NCBI GenBank assembly: GCA_943737045.1
Contig: CALSFV010000218.1
Span: 992,001-1,056,000, forward strand
Length of the DNA: 64,000 bases
DNA from: Parapristionchus giblindavisi
Taxonomy: Eukaryota; Nematoda; Chromadorea; Rhabditida; Diplogasteridae
Reading direction: 5' to 3'
Shown here: positions 1 to 11,045 of the stretch, in pieces
How positions within the stretch are numbered: position 1 is the stretch's first letter
Layout: every line of letters begins with the position of its first letter
Made by a program: the position numbers and the translations under genes
Notes under the pieces: model-generated
What the model saw: only the letters and a program-made list of their open reading frames with translations
Databases searched by the model: none
Told to the model about the DNA's origin: nothing

Positions 1-1189
1 AGTGAGATAAGAACTAAAATGAATAAAATGTTCCTTTGTGGTCCTTCATCAATCGTAGCATCCATTTGTGTACTGTATCTCCTCTGCACATCCAGTTGTA
101 TTTTATTGTTGCTTCTTTAATTCTTTCTCAAGTGCCTTCTGAGGAAATAAATGTGAGATAAGCGAGACTATTTTTGAATAATGTCTCAACATGGAACTCG
201 ATTTCTCGGATATTTAGTGCTTCCTCCGATAACTAGATCTCCATTTTACCTTCTCTTCATATCTACCACTATTGCAAAATGAAATGAGATTTGGCAGGAA
301 TTTTGAACGAATAAACATAAATTGCATAAATGATCTATCAATTAAAATGACTTGAAATAAATAAAAGCGATCCTGTTATTTATAGGAAGACGGTCTCTGG
401 AAAGCAGTAATACCACGAGTTTTGCGTGAGATTTCGAAATATAGATAAATGCTATCAGTGCAATAACGCATAACTACATAATTGATCAGGTGGCATGCAA
501 CGTTTCGAAATTTCAGAATAACATTATTTAAGATCAGTATTTTTCTGGGTGTGTCTTCGCATTGACGAACTGATTATGAGTGGGTTAGATATAGCGACAG
601 TTTACGTGGACTACTCTACGAATATATGAAAATGTACAAGTATAGCACGCGTGTCGCTGAAGAATCGAGTAAAATCCGTGGGTGTTTGGCACATTTTTTG
701 ACCCCCACATATTAATGCATTTTTTGGTAGTACATAGGGTCCCTAACAACATGGCTCGAGCTTTTTTTCATATCTTCATTTTCAACGTCGAGAGACGACG
801 TCAAACTTTTTGGAGGCCAAAATCGGCTGACTTTGGAGCTCTATAGCTCTTCGGGGTGTGGTTTTGGTATCGAGTCATCAAAAGAAGAATTCCCTGGAAT
901 GTCAAGGAGAATGCACCTGCATCATTGGCCGATCGATATTTTTATTAGTATTTGTGCAAATCGATTTTGTTGTATAGTTTTCGTAAAAATATATGGGCCG
1001 AAAGTTTTCAATAGCTCATTCGACAGAGCTCGACGAGAGGATTTCAATGGTATGCTGAATGTCTACTTTATCTATATGCGCTCGAAAGTTATGAGCATTT
1101 CAATATTTTTTGATCGAGAAATTCGTGTGGATTTCTACACAATACATCCGGATTGCTTGGTGAACACATCTACCAACCTTCAAACCAAC

Positions 1190-1261
1190 CGTGCGTGGTG
1201 TAATGGATAAGCTGTCTGCACTTAGTTTTGACTGTCAGGGGTTCGATCCCCCTTGCTGCAG
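1190..1261 (+). pseudogene. tRNA-like sequence (A and B boxes)
   Basis: TGGTGTAATGGATAAGC resembles a tRNA A box / D arm. GGGGTTCGATCCCCC is a perfect T arm and B box. The acceptor strands (CGTGCGT against TGCTGCA) do not pair and the anticodon stem is poor. It is therefore a decayed tRNA or a Pol III promoter of a SINE-like element, not a working tRNA. Confidence 0.35.
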
Positions 1262-1375
1262 TTTTCTTTTGCTGATTTTTTAAAGTCTAAGTTTTCGATA
1301 AAGCTCTGTCAGAGGTCACCATGGTTCCGATTGTATCCGATGGGCACTGAGACGAAGTCGAGTGTTCGATCGACC

Positions 1376-1588
1376 ACTCTGGTATTTTGAAACTTAAAGT
1401 CTACTTAAACTCCGCACTTTAAGTAGACTTTAAGTAAACTTAAAGTAAAACGCAAGCCTACTTAAAGTGGTGTGGTATACTGTAATGCATTTCGTCAAAT
1501 GTTCTTTCACTTTAAGTTTACTTAAAGTCTACTTAAAGTCTGTGACGTAATTTAAGTAGACTTTAAGTCTCAAAATACCAGAGCAGTG
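1376..1588. mobile_element. Nested ~210-bp MITE with CTCTGGTATTTTG ends
   Basis: The left end CTCTGGTATTTTGAAACTTA is the reverse complement of the right end, which finishes CAAAATACCAGAG. The interior is built from alternating ACTTAAAGT and AGTCTACTTAAAG words in both orientations, so the whole unit folds into a hairpin. It sits in the loop of the larger foldback element. Confidence 0.7.
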
Positions 1589-2450
1589 GATTGAACAGGA
1601 AAAGAAGAGCTGTGGAGGAGTCGAAGGACTCGGAGATGGACGATGACGTCTTCGAGGAGGGACAGGACGAGGATGAGTGGATTCTAGAAAACCCGAACAT
1701 GACTTCATTAGGATGGTAGTCGAGGAAGAGTGTTACGAAATATTCCTGTGAATTTTACTCCTCTTTGTTGTTTTGTTGTAATTTGCATTTATGGTGAGCA
1801 ATATTCATCGATTCGTTATGAATTATGAATTAAATTATAGAAATGAATATTAGAAAATTATCAATAATAACTTGGAGATCTACTAGTGCAACAATAAAAC
1901 TAATTAAAATGAGCGAATTGTTCACAGGAGGTACATGAGTGGGTAGATCACTGGCTGCGTCACTCTCCTCTCGTGCGATCGCACACAATTAAAACCTTGA
2001 AATGCTCATAACTTTCGAGCGCATGTAGATAAAGTAGACATTCAGCATACCATTGAAATCCTCTCGTCGAGCTCTGTCGAATGAGCTATTGAAAACTTTC
2101 GGCCCATATATTTTTACGAAAACTATACAACAAAATCGATTTGCACAAATACTAATAAAAATATCGATCGGCCAATGATGCAGGTGCATTCTCCTTGACA
2201 TTCCAGGAAATTCTTCTGTTGATGACTCGATACCAAAATCACACCCCGAAGAGCTACAGAGCTCCAAAGTCGGCCGATTTTGGCCTCCAAAAAGTTTGAC
2301 GTCGTCTCTCGACGTTGAAAATGAAGATATTAAAAAAGCTCGGGCCATGCTGTTAGGGACCCTATGGACTACCAAAAAATGACCTCTGCTCATTTTCGAC
2401 TTTTTCAATGTGCCACCGTTTATTTGAACCTTACGCGACACGCGTGATAG

Positions 2451-3051
2451 GATTGGATTAATTAGAAAGAAACGTAATAAGAAGGAAAGTACCCGATGGG
2501 CACAATACTACGTGAAAAAAGTAAATGTAATTAATAAACGATGTAAGAAGACAAAGAGTCGATATTTTTATCAAATATATTACAATATATTACAATTTGT
2601 TTATACTCGTTCACTGGGTTCCAACCTTGGCTCCATTAGTGCTCGAGTGTCCCATAATCTTGCGAGGAATCCGTCTAATTGCGTTTCGAACCTAAATGAA
2701 AAGTCAAACAACTATTGGATGATACTGATTAGGACTATTCAATGTATTCTTAGGGTGACTCAGTTACTGATAGAAAACAACTGAAACTAAAGAGATCATG
2801 AATCGGATAAAATGAGACAACATCTCGTCACAGAAGGAGCAACACGCCATTTCAAAAAAAATCATGATCTTTTGACTTCAAATGTTGCAATTTCATTTGA
2901 AAGATAACTTGAGAGATGGACATTGTGACTAACCGCTTTATTCGTAAGGATGAATATGAGAGGATTTGTTGCGTGATTTATCACAGAAGAAGAAGAAGCG
3001 AGAATGTTGAGAATCCACTGAGTGGTATCATCCAAATGCATCATTGGAGCG
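2451..3051. other. Stretch with no gene seen
   Basis: AT-rich sequence between the foldback element and the tandem repeat. Short open frames exist on both strands but none has splice context, motif or family resemblance. Confidence 0.5.
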
Positions 3052-3182
3052 ATTGTAGAGATCAATCGAGTGATCTACAAAGATCAAAGATTAATCGAGT
3101 GATCTAGAAAGATCAAAGATCAATCGAGTGATCTACAAAGATGAAAGATCAATCGAGTGATCTACAAAGATCAAAGATCAAA
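3052..3182. repeat. Tandem repeat, ~32-bp unit, about four copies
   Basis: The unit reads ATCAATCGAGTGATCTACAA followed by AGATCAAAG. It is repeated about four times with single-base changes. It is an expanded version of the GATCAAA motif that recurs in introns across the window. Confidence 0.8.
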
Positions 3183-3304
3183 ATTAAAAGCGATTTTTCA
3201 GAGAACAAATCTAGAAGATTCAAACATGAAGATTAATCTCCAAGATAGAAATTATAATATTACAAGTTCACTATAACGAATATCAAAGATCCAAATGCCT
3301 CGTA

Positions 3305-5331
3305 TCAGAGACCTATGAGTTCTACCTCTAGTGTGAGTGAGACGACGACAGCTTGTACTAGTATCTGTATATCATCAGCTGTTGTATCTCGTATCGGAGT
3401 CATTTCTACGGATACCGCTGCAGCTGCACGTCTGCAATATAGAGATACACTTAAATTTTGAGAGAAATTGTCATCGATGAAATCACAGTTTCTCTATTTG
3501 TGCTTCTTAGACATAACGCCAAAAATATCTTGCAAATATAAATATAAATATAAAATAAAATATAAGAGGTTCTGACTTTCTAGTACATTTTCACGTAAAA
3601 TTGTCCGATTCGTTAATGGATCAAAATGTTTCACCTCGAAGCAGCACGTTTCCTGCGTACAAAGAAGAATATCAGAAGGTATAGGGCGATTAGCGCAAGA
3701 GGAATCACATAACCAGCGATAGTTGTCGCCTGAGCATGATATTTCATTATTATTTTATCTACGGGCAACAAGTAGTGAAGCTAGTTAATTCACTGGATAA
3801 AAGAGATAAACTACTATAAAATAAATATTTTTCACTTTAAAATCGGAAAATCCTCATTATTATTCTAATATTATTGAAATAATTAAAAGATAACCTGATA
3901 GATCCAACTGGAGTTCGGTTCAAGCAAAATCGCTGCGAAAGTGAGCGTTTTCTTGTTGAATCTATGAAAGTTGGAATTGGTGTTAGTTAGATACATAAGG
4001 AACGCAATAAAACCTTTTACTCGGATACATTGTGAGTCGAATGGTCGTTATTCCACCTATCAATATCCACACAGCGAGAATTATGATGCGTAGTGGCTTT
4101 CTAAATGATATACGTTGTTTACAAAGATTATTAAATTTTCAAGATCACGTTTACCCTTCAAATAAAAGTCTTGTTGATGGAATGACGAAAACAGCAGCAC
4201 GATTTAGACCCATCAGTAGAGTGAAGTAGAGTACTGCCTAAATATATGTCATAGTTTGTCCAATATTCACATTTTTTGTCTGAATTGAAATACACGTTTG
4301 AAAATTTCTGAATGTGAAACTCCCAATAACTCAAAAACTGCAGAGTTTAAGAATAGTCTCCAAAAATTTGTAGAACGACTTGCCTGGTCACCAAACTCCG
4401 TAACTATCTCTCCAGCTTTAAACCAAGTGTTTTCAACCCACGTCGTATTTTCAGGAACTTCTATAAGCATAGAAGGAAAGATATTTGTCGCCTGAAAGCA
4501 ACATGTTTTAAATAGTTTTTTTTTCTAAAGATTTACCTGAATCAGAAGAAAAATTGCATTAGCAAATGTGAGCTGTCGAACGATTTTGAAGAAAGGCCAC
4601 TGTAATATTTTTAATTTTTTTCAGTATTGTAAACGTCGTTCGAGTTGTATTCATTTAGTTTAATTCTTAAATTCATGAATCAGATATTTAAATAATTTAA
4701 ATATTTTTTAATTTATGGTTTGAAATTATTTATATATATATCGATCCCGTTCGTGGTAACATGACTAGTTATCAAGAAATAGTTAAGATTACGGAGTCAT
4801 TTCCGGTGGTGAAACAGTCATAAGTAGCCTCGATAAATTTCATTTTCGGGTAAATTTAAGCATCATATCTACTCTATTATAGATAAATAATATAACTCTA
4901 AAGAGATTAGCATGTAGACAGGGTCTATTTCAATAATAATATTATAATTACACTGATTTGTCATGCAATATTATGAGAAGAAATTGGACAATGATAGGAA
5001 GCAAATCTCTAATCCACACCATTTGCACATTATTTCTGTTCTCGGAAACTACATTTCATACTTGCATGGGTATCTATCGACTTCCCTATCTACTGATCAG
5101 GTATAAAGAAACTCCATATTCTAATGAAACCAAATTTCAGGTTCAGAAACATAACACTATTGTGTTATTTGAGCTAGTCTTGATGAAAAGTATCTAATTT
5201 AAAATTTTTCTTAAAAATGACCTGTGAAAAGGTATTCATTCCGGAAATTTGAGCAATAATAAACATCGTAACTGCCAATAATCCAATGACGATCATTGCT
5301 CCATATAAGCCTACACAGCCCATCAATATTG
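3305..5331 (-). CDS. Serpentine (7TM) chemoreceptor-like GPCR, multi-exon
   Basis: At least seven minus-strand exons with matching phases encode successive hydrophobic segments. Examples are ILMGCVGLYGAMIVIGLLAV (5222-5331), IRDLLPIIVQFLLIIL (near 5000), YFTLLMGLNRAAVFVIPS followed by a KPLRIIILAVWILIGG exon (4030-4230), and IAGYVIPLALIALYLLIFFF with a basic RRKRAASR stop-transfer (3650-3700). The LNR after a membrane segment and the small split exons fit nematode serpentine receptors (Srg/Srv/Srx-like), which act in ciliated sensory neurons. The FGDQ exon appears to end at a GC donor (GCAAGT). A last exon, joined in phase at 3450, adds a 40-residue tail ending VELIGL. The true start may lie in an upstream exon I did not find. 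Family-level assignment is uncertain. Confidence 0.6.
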
Positions 5332-5399
5332 CTGAAAATTTTTATGTACATAGTGTAAGATATTATGTTCTTGAGAATATTGTGGCGAAAGAAGAATAG

Positions 5400-7300
5400 C
5401 AAAAGTTATAATATTTATTTTTCGGATAATATATATTTTATGTTTAATCAAAATAAATGATAAAGGTTTCTCTTAATCAAAGTACGCAGATATATAAAAT
5501 GTTAATTGGACACAAGAAAATTATTAGTGGTCAAAGTAAACTAACTATAAGAAGGTGAGTCAGTGTCTACATCAATGACTGTTCCATCAACTACTCCCAC
5601 TCCAGCACTCATCTTCTCCAATTATAATTATTATTGTAAAATTAATATAATTATCTGAAATTATAGTTATTATTTTAAAGTTGTAAATCATGCATTTCAA
5701 CGTGGAAAGTATCTAAATCAAAGCTGAAAGTTTGGCAACAAATAATAATAATTTGATTTTAAATACAGGCTAAAAAATGAATGACCAAACAACTAAATTA
5801 CAAAATTTCAGCATCAAATACTGGCCACCACGAAAAGTATGGAGCGCAATAATTGTACAGCATTCATATCAATGATGTGTACAAGAGAGTCTAAACAACC
5901 TATGTTGCGTTATGAATTGACAACTATCAAAAGTTACTCGACGAAATAAACGAATTGAAATGACGCTGACGCTCAGAAATGTTTATTCAGTGAACGACAC
6001 TCGCAATATAACCATAAACAAGAACAACTTTTCTAGAATGTTTCAGGAATTAATAAATGTATGTACTACGAACCAAGGACAAGTGCAACGTAAAAGCCTC
6101 AAGTGTTTGACTCTAGAAAAAATCGTTCTAATCATAGCATGAAGTGTTAACTAGTGCATGAGGAAGGATAAAAAGTACTTAGAGTCGAAAAATTATAACT
6201 ACTCGAGTAACGAAGTTTCAGCGCTTTATATTCGCTCGTCCAAATGGTCAAATCCACAAAAGACCAGGATCAATCTGTGGCAAACGTTGTTAGCGAGCAA
6301 CGTTTAAAGTAAGACTCTGGTTTTTCACCGCAAAAATGAAACACTCCGATTTATATCGAATAACGAATGCTGAATAGACCAATTTGATGGTTATACCGCA
6401 TGATTCTCTATCTAAGTATATTGAATCGGGGCCTAATTGGGTTCGGTTAGCTCAGATGTCGATACAAATCAGTCACTCGCGCCTAGTACGTGACTTTGAT
6501 TGGATATTGGTTTACGCACTTTCGACGTGCATCATGAAGAGAAAGCATTCTTAATGCGGGAAGTATTTCGCCTTTGATCATAAGATGAAATTTGATTAGA
6601 GCGTGACTCTAGCATGGACGAGAGATAGATGGGTCAGACATTTCTGCCTAATTACAGAGTCAAAAAGTCTCAAATTGCCTGCCTAGACATCCGTAAATAT
6701 TTTTATTTATCATTGTAATGAATCAGCCGACATCAAATTGATCAACTTTCTTCAGACTTCAGCACTTATTCCGGAATCAGTCTCGCAGACAACTTCTATC
6801 ATGATCTGCCACATTTCATTCAAATAAATATCGTACGAAAGCACTTACAAAGTATTATGTAAAAACAATAGGAAAAATATAAGTACGGCAAATAAGATTT
6901 TCGTAAAAGTATATGTAATAGTATAAATATAAAGAATTATTGCTCTCATGATCTCATTATATGTAAAAGGAAGTGGTTCGATTGAGTTTATTATAATTTA
7001 CGTGCAACTATAAGCGAAAGGTAGAAATTTGCATGCACTGCTTTTTTAAAGATGGAGACCCCGCGAATGTTCTTGTAAATCCTTTTCGAAACGGTTGCAT
7101 TACTCAAATCTTAGAGTATTACGCTACTATTTTCCATTAATTTCAGCTTTAGACCGTTTCGGAAGAAAAGCATGAACATAATAAAATATTGTATTTTCAT
7201 CCAATAAATACATTTATCAGGTATCGGAAGTAATCATAATTGTTTCTAGGAGTAGTCTCGAGGTTCATTCAAGTGAACATAGATTCTCCTATTCGTCATG
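5400..7300. other. Intergenic stretch, no gene or clear repeat seen
   Basis: About 1.9 kb of AT-rich sequence between the receptor gene and the 3' end of the kinase gene. Open frames are short, without splice signals or motif content. The receptor promoter should lie at its left end. Confidence 0.5.
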
Positions 7301-7303
7301 ATC

Positions 7304-10300
7304 TCAATCTTCCTTTGTCTCTATCGTAGGCGTCTTTACGACAATTTTCTGAAATAATGCAAAACTATTATAATAGCGGCGAATAATTGATATCGTGATG
7401 AATTCCAGAAAATACGATGCAACAACGTAGGTAGCAAAGAAATAACAATTCGTTCAACATATATTCCGAACTGATTTGGACTAAACTTCGTGCGATATTG
7501 CTGTTATGCAATTAAAACATAAATCATGATGACTCAAAAGGAATACTCTCTAAACAAACCTCTTGAGATGATTCAACATAGTTCTTCTTGATGGCATGAT
7601 GAGTTCCTACTACGGTAACATCCGCCTTTGTCAATTGGGTTTGCTGTTGAAGAAGAACGTACAACTTTGCATAGGGAGGCATTGCGGGGATGGCACTCAA
7701 ACAAATAATTAAAATAGTATAATTAATAAAAGTACAAGTTTAAATTTGGATGCATCTTAAATTTAAAAAAAATCTTTTATTAAACTAAATTAGTTAGCTA
7801 ATAATGTGCTTCATGGTGTTTCGGCCGCTAATAATCGATAAATTGTTAAATTATACACGATTGAACAACATGAAAAGTCTATTCCCTAAGATCATGAAAA
7901 GCACAAATCAAAAGAAAAACAAAAATCGTACTCTTCTGATCCTTCGTTGAGCGTTTTGAACAGATCAGAGAAGCCTTGGAATATTTGCTGAAAGTTGTGC
8001 AGTAAGAATATATTTATTTTTAATTCCATTTATTATTGTCAAAACTTTTTAAAAAAACTCACAACTCCTTTGTCAGTCAAATCTTTCGATTTCATTGTCA
8101 CCGCTTTCTGTCTGATATTCTCCGAACGCGCGCTTTCCTTGCAGTAATCTACAAAACCTCAGAATTTACCCGGAGTCAAGGATTGTATTCTAAATTTGTT
8201 GCCAAATTGAATACCTTCCCAGGGTAGGGAACCGAGCAGAAATTCGAGCATGATGAAGAGAACGGAGATAATGTCGTCCTTGGGCATCTGCTTCTTGTTC
8301 TCGAGAGCATCGGGAGAACTCAATGGGTTACGGTATTTGGGTATGGGATACGGATGGGTTACGGTATTTGGGTATGGGATATGGATGGGTTACGGTATTT
8401 GGATATGGGATATGGATGGGTTTTGAATACTGTATAAGGATTGATTAACATCACAAGGATTCTCATCTATATAAAGGACATGGCTAGTGATAAATATGTT
8501 CTAGTGATGGCAAAATGGTCTTTGTATTATAGAACACCGGAAAAGTCTAAAAGGGTGCTTAAAATAACATAAACACGAAAGGAAGAGCCTTTTATTCTAG
8601 ATTTTTATTTGTTCTAGACTCTAGAGTAATGCCGTTTGTTTATAACAACGTTCGGATACCTATATCTGAAATTTCCGACGAATGACTCAGCCACTCCTCT
8701 TTTGCCTCGATACCGAGTAGCGTATGTAAGACAATTCACAGCCTGAAACATTTAAAATTTCTTCGGACTGAAAAAAATATGGAAAAATTATTTGAATAGT
8801 TGTTTTAAATGAGATAAAAATGGTATGTATTAGAGATCCGCAAACGTGCGGTCGTTCAGAAATGATTTCTCACTAATTAATGAATAAGATATCGTGCGCA
8901 CGGTATTGATATGATAATTAAAAAATTATTCGTGCAAAGACGCGCAGTCGACTCATTCTGATTTATTTCCATTGAATTAACGGTTAAAAACAACCGATAT
9001 AAGGCCTGAAAATGGCTTGAAAATGATGCCACACTGCACGACATTGCACGGTATTATTTATCAAAATCGGCTGAATGACTTTTCTTCATTTTAATATCGA
9101 ACAATACCGAACTGGTCGTTCAAATGCACGTTTGCGGATCTCTAGTATGTATCACTTACGACACGATCGGAGATCTCTGAAGTATATCGATTGAGCAATC
9201 CGGATGGAGGAAGTCGCACGGAAAATCGAGCAGGCGACACCTAAACATTTACTCTAGTTCAAGGATAAGTTCAGTCCATGTTTTCACCTCTCGCATCACA
9301 CAACCCATCTCGTGCAGAACACGAAGGGCCTAAATAACCGATAATTATTGATTTAATTATATTTACGGTAGTCTTGCAGAAACTGTTATACGGCAATATC
9401 TACCAAAATCCAACCTTGATAGCTCCAATGGTAAGAAATATAGCTAGATGCGGGTCGACATATTTGTTACGAGAAAGACCTCGGCACTCTTCTAGAGTCA
9501 TTGGTAATCTGAAAATATTGGTCAATATCAAGGTGAAAATCTTTAAAAAAAATTTGGAAATGCAAGTTTTCCAAAATTTTCATCGAAATTAGCAACATGT
9601 AAAAGATAAATAAACAAGTCAAGCACAAAACAAAGACCTTTCCATGATAAAAAATGGTCTCGGATTGTTCAACTTCACTTCATTGTAATCATCGTCAGCT
9701 CGTTTGCACTGATAATCAATTTTTTAATTTAATTCCACTATTGTTTACTGCCATACAGCATCGAGCAAAAGTTTACTGATTTTTTTCAAAACACAATGAG
9801 TTTCTTTCGTTTGCGGACTACAAGACTCTGATTTCTGGAGAATCTGAACAATACCTACACTATCAGGCATAAATTCCAATTAAACTACTACATTCTCCCG
9901 ATATCTGGGTCTGTAGTTTGAAAAAGTTAAGCTGTTTCGAAAAAAACCTGATCGATAATGTAAATTATGAAATCGCACATGGAATGAGAGTGTCTTGAGC
10001 GATCCAAAGCCCAGAATCTCTGGGAAGTGACGACGCTGTCTAAACGATACATTAGGCCTTTACCTTATTTCTAAAGCTATAACTTAGTTAAGTTCCTGAC
10101 CTGTAGTTCGGATATTCGTCCGATAATGCAATGAGCATTCTACATTCATGCATGAACTCCTCATTATCACTCGAATCACTATACGCCAACTTCATCACAC
10201 AATGGTTACCCTCTCGTGGATGATCCTTAAAGTCAAATTTTTGGCTAAAACCGCTTAAATCGATAAATCTGAATAAATAATCTATCATCAATAATCAATA

Positions 10301-10759
10301 AATATCAATAAATAATCGATAAATCTCACTCCATCAGAAGATGACCATATTCTCATGACATCGTAATCATGACTGATTCCTTCATCACGACTTGGTCGCA
10401 TACCGAGAATACGGTACTTGGTATTGTAAGGTAATTCGACATCACCGGCCAGATTTGCCATGGGGTTTTCACACTAAAATATCAAAGATTCCGAGAATTG
10501 CTAAAAAAAAGGTATTTGAAATCAGCGCGTTCGACTTAGTAAACCCTCCAATTTTAGAGGAGATCGGGAGATGAGCCCGGATCACCGTAAGTTCAGTTCT
10601 CGTTTGTTTTACTCGATAAACAGGATTCCACAGAATCAATTTGATGATTGCCCAACTTCACATTTATTGTTCGATTATGGATTCAATCTTACCTTGCCTT
10701 TCCTTACAAACATTCCATTGAGATATTCGAGCAGAATTTTTTTGACATCAAAGACCATG
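7304..10759 (-). CDS. CK1/TTBK-like protein kinase, degenerate catalytic loop (predicted pseudokinase)
   Basis: Exons on the minus strand: 10697-10759 (start MVFDVKKILLEYLNG), one near 10330-10490, about 10101-10275, 9979-10039, 9638-9708, 9415-9508, 9288-9329, 9160-9240, 8660-8742, 8215-8318, about 7932-7974, 7560-7696 and 7304-7348 (ending ETKED stop). N-lobe: HCVMKLAYSDSSDNEEF holds the VxK lysine, followed by HFPEILGFGS. C-lobe: LHEMGCVMRE then VSPARFSV stands where CK1 kinases have LH..G.xHRDxKPxNF, so HRD is MRE and the catalytic Lys and Asn are Ser-Pro-Ala-Arg. The next exons RGKRGVAESFVGNFRY and KDDIISVLFMMLEFLLGSLP match the CK1 segments after the activation loop and helix F. Nematodes have a large CK1/TTBK-like expansion, often expressed in sperm. 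The joins of exons 1-3 and of the GSLPW exon to its successor are the least certain parts. Confidence 0.7.
7790..7828 (+). repeat. 38-bp dispersed repeat, copy 1
   Basis: GTTAGCTAATAATGTGCTTC followed by ATGGTGTTTCGGCCGCTAA is almost identical to 60717-60755, 53 kb away. Here it lies in an intron of the kinase gene. Confidence 0.75.
8320..8424 (+). repeat. 31-bp minisatellite, about 3.3 copies
   Basis: The unit GGGTTACGGTATTTGGGTAT plus GGGATACGGAT is repeated in tandem with few changes. It lies in the kinase intron directly against the 3' splice site of the SSPDALENKKQ exon, so the repeat forms the polypyrimidine side of that acceptor. Confidence 0.85.
8831..9144. mobile_element. 314-bp hAT-like MITE with 8-bp target duplication
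   Basis: The termini TAGAGATCCGCAAACGTGC and GCACGTTTGCGGATCTCTA are perfect inverted repeats of 19 bp. The flanks GTATGTAT (8823-8830) and GTATGTAT (9145-9152) are an exact 8-bp direct repeat, the duplication length made by hAT-type transposases. There is no internal coding capacity. It is inserted in a kinase-gene intron, with its duplication ending 7 bp from the 5' splice site at 9159. Confidence 0.9.
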
Positions 10760-11045
10760 GTGACCGACCGTACAAGATGAGTGACAAAGAGCGAAATGAA
10801 ATGTAGAAATGACAAATGGACCAAATGCCGAATGGAGAAATAGTGTAAGAAATATTGAGAATAATTTTTTTAAAGCATTCAAATCAGGTTGGGATGTGTC
10901 TCAAGTTATTCTGCATATTCATTTCAATTTCTTCTCTTAACAAATTTTATTTAGTTGTGATAATATCCTTCCAAATAGGAACATCATCACGAAGCTTACA
11001 TCAAAGATCAAATTCAAATGATATATTACAAGTCAGAATCACATA

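Larger units (their letters stand above)
641..2450. mobile_element. 1.8-kb foldback (long inverted repeat) element
   Basis: The sequence from about 641 to 1112 returns as its reverse complement at about 1995-2450. Both outer ends carry CACGCGTGTCGC. The arms are roughly 85-95% identical by eye, best in the inner 380 bp. The open frames at 833-1210 (+) and 1989-2441 (-) translate to nearly the same peptide only because the arms mirror each other, and I see no transposase. The loop (about 1113-1994) holds a tRNA-like sequence and a nested MITE. This is most likely a non-autonomous foldback transposon. Confidence 0.8.

Noticed and set aside
833..2441. Two similar proteins of 125 and 150 codons in opposite orientation
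   Set aside because: They are the same non-coding arm of a foldback element read from its two copies. No known motif and no codon-level constraint visible.
3060..3180. Tandem repeat considered as a CRISPR-like array
   Set aside because: Units are directly adjacent with no unique spacers, in a eukaryotic genome.
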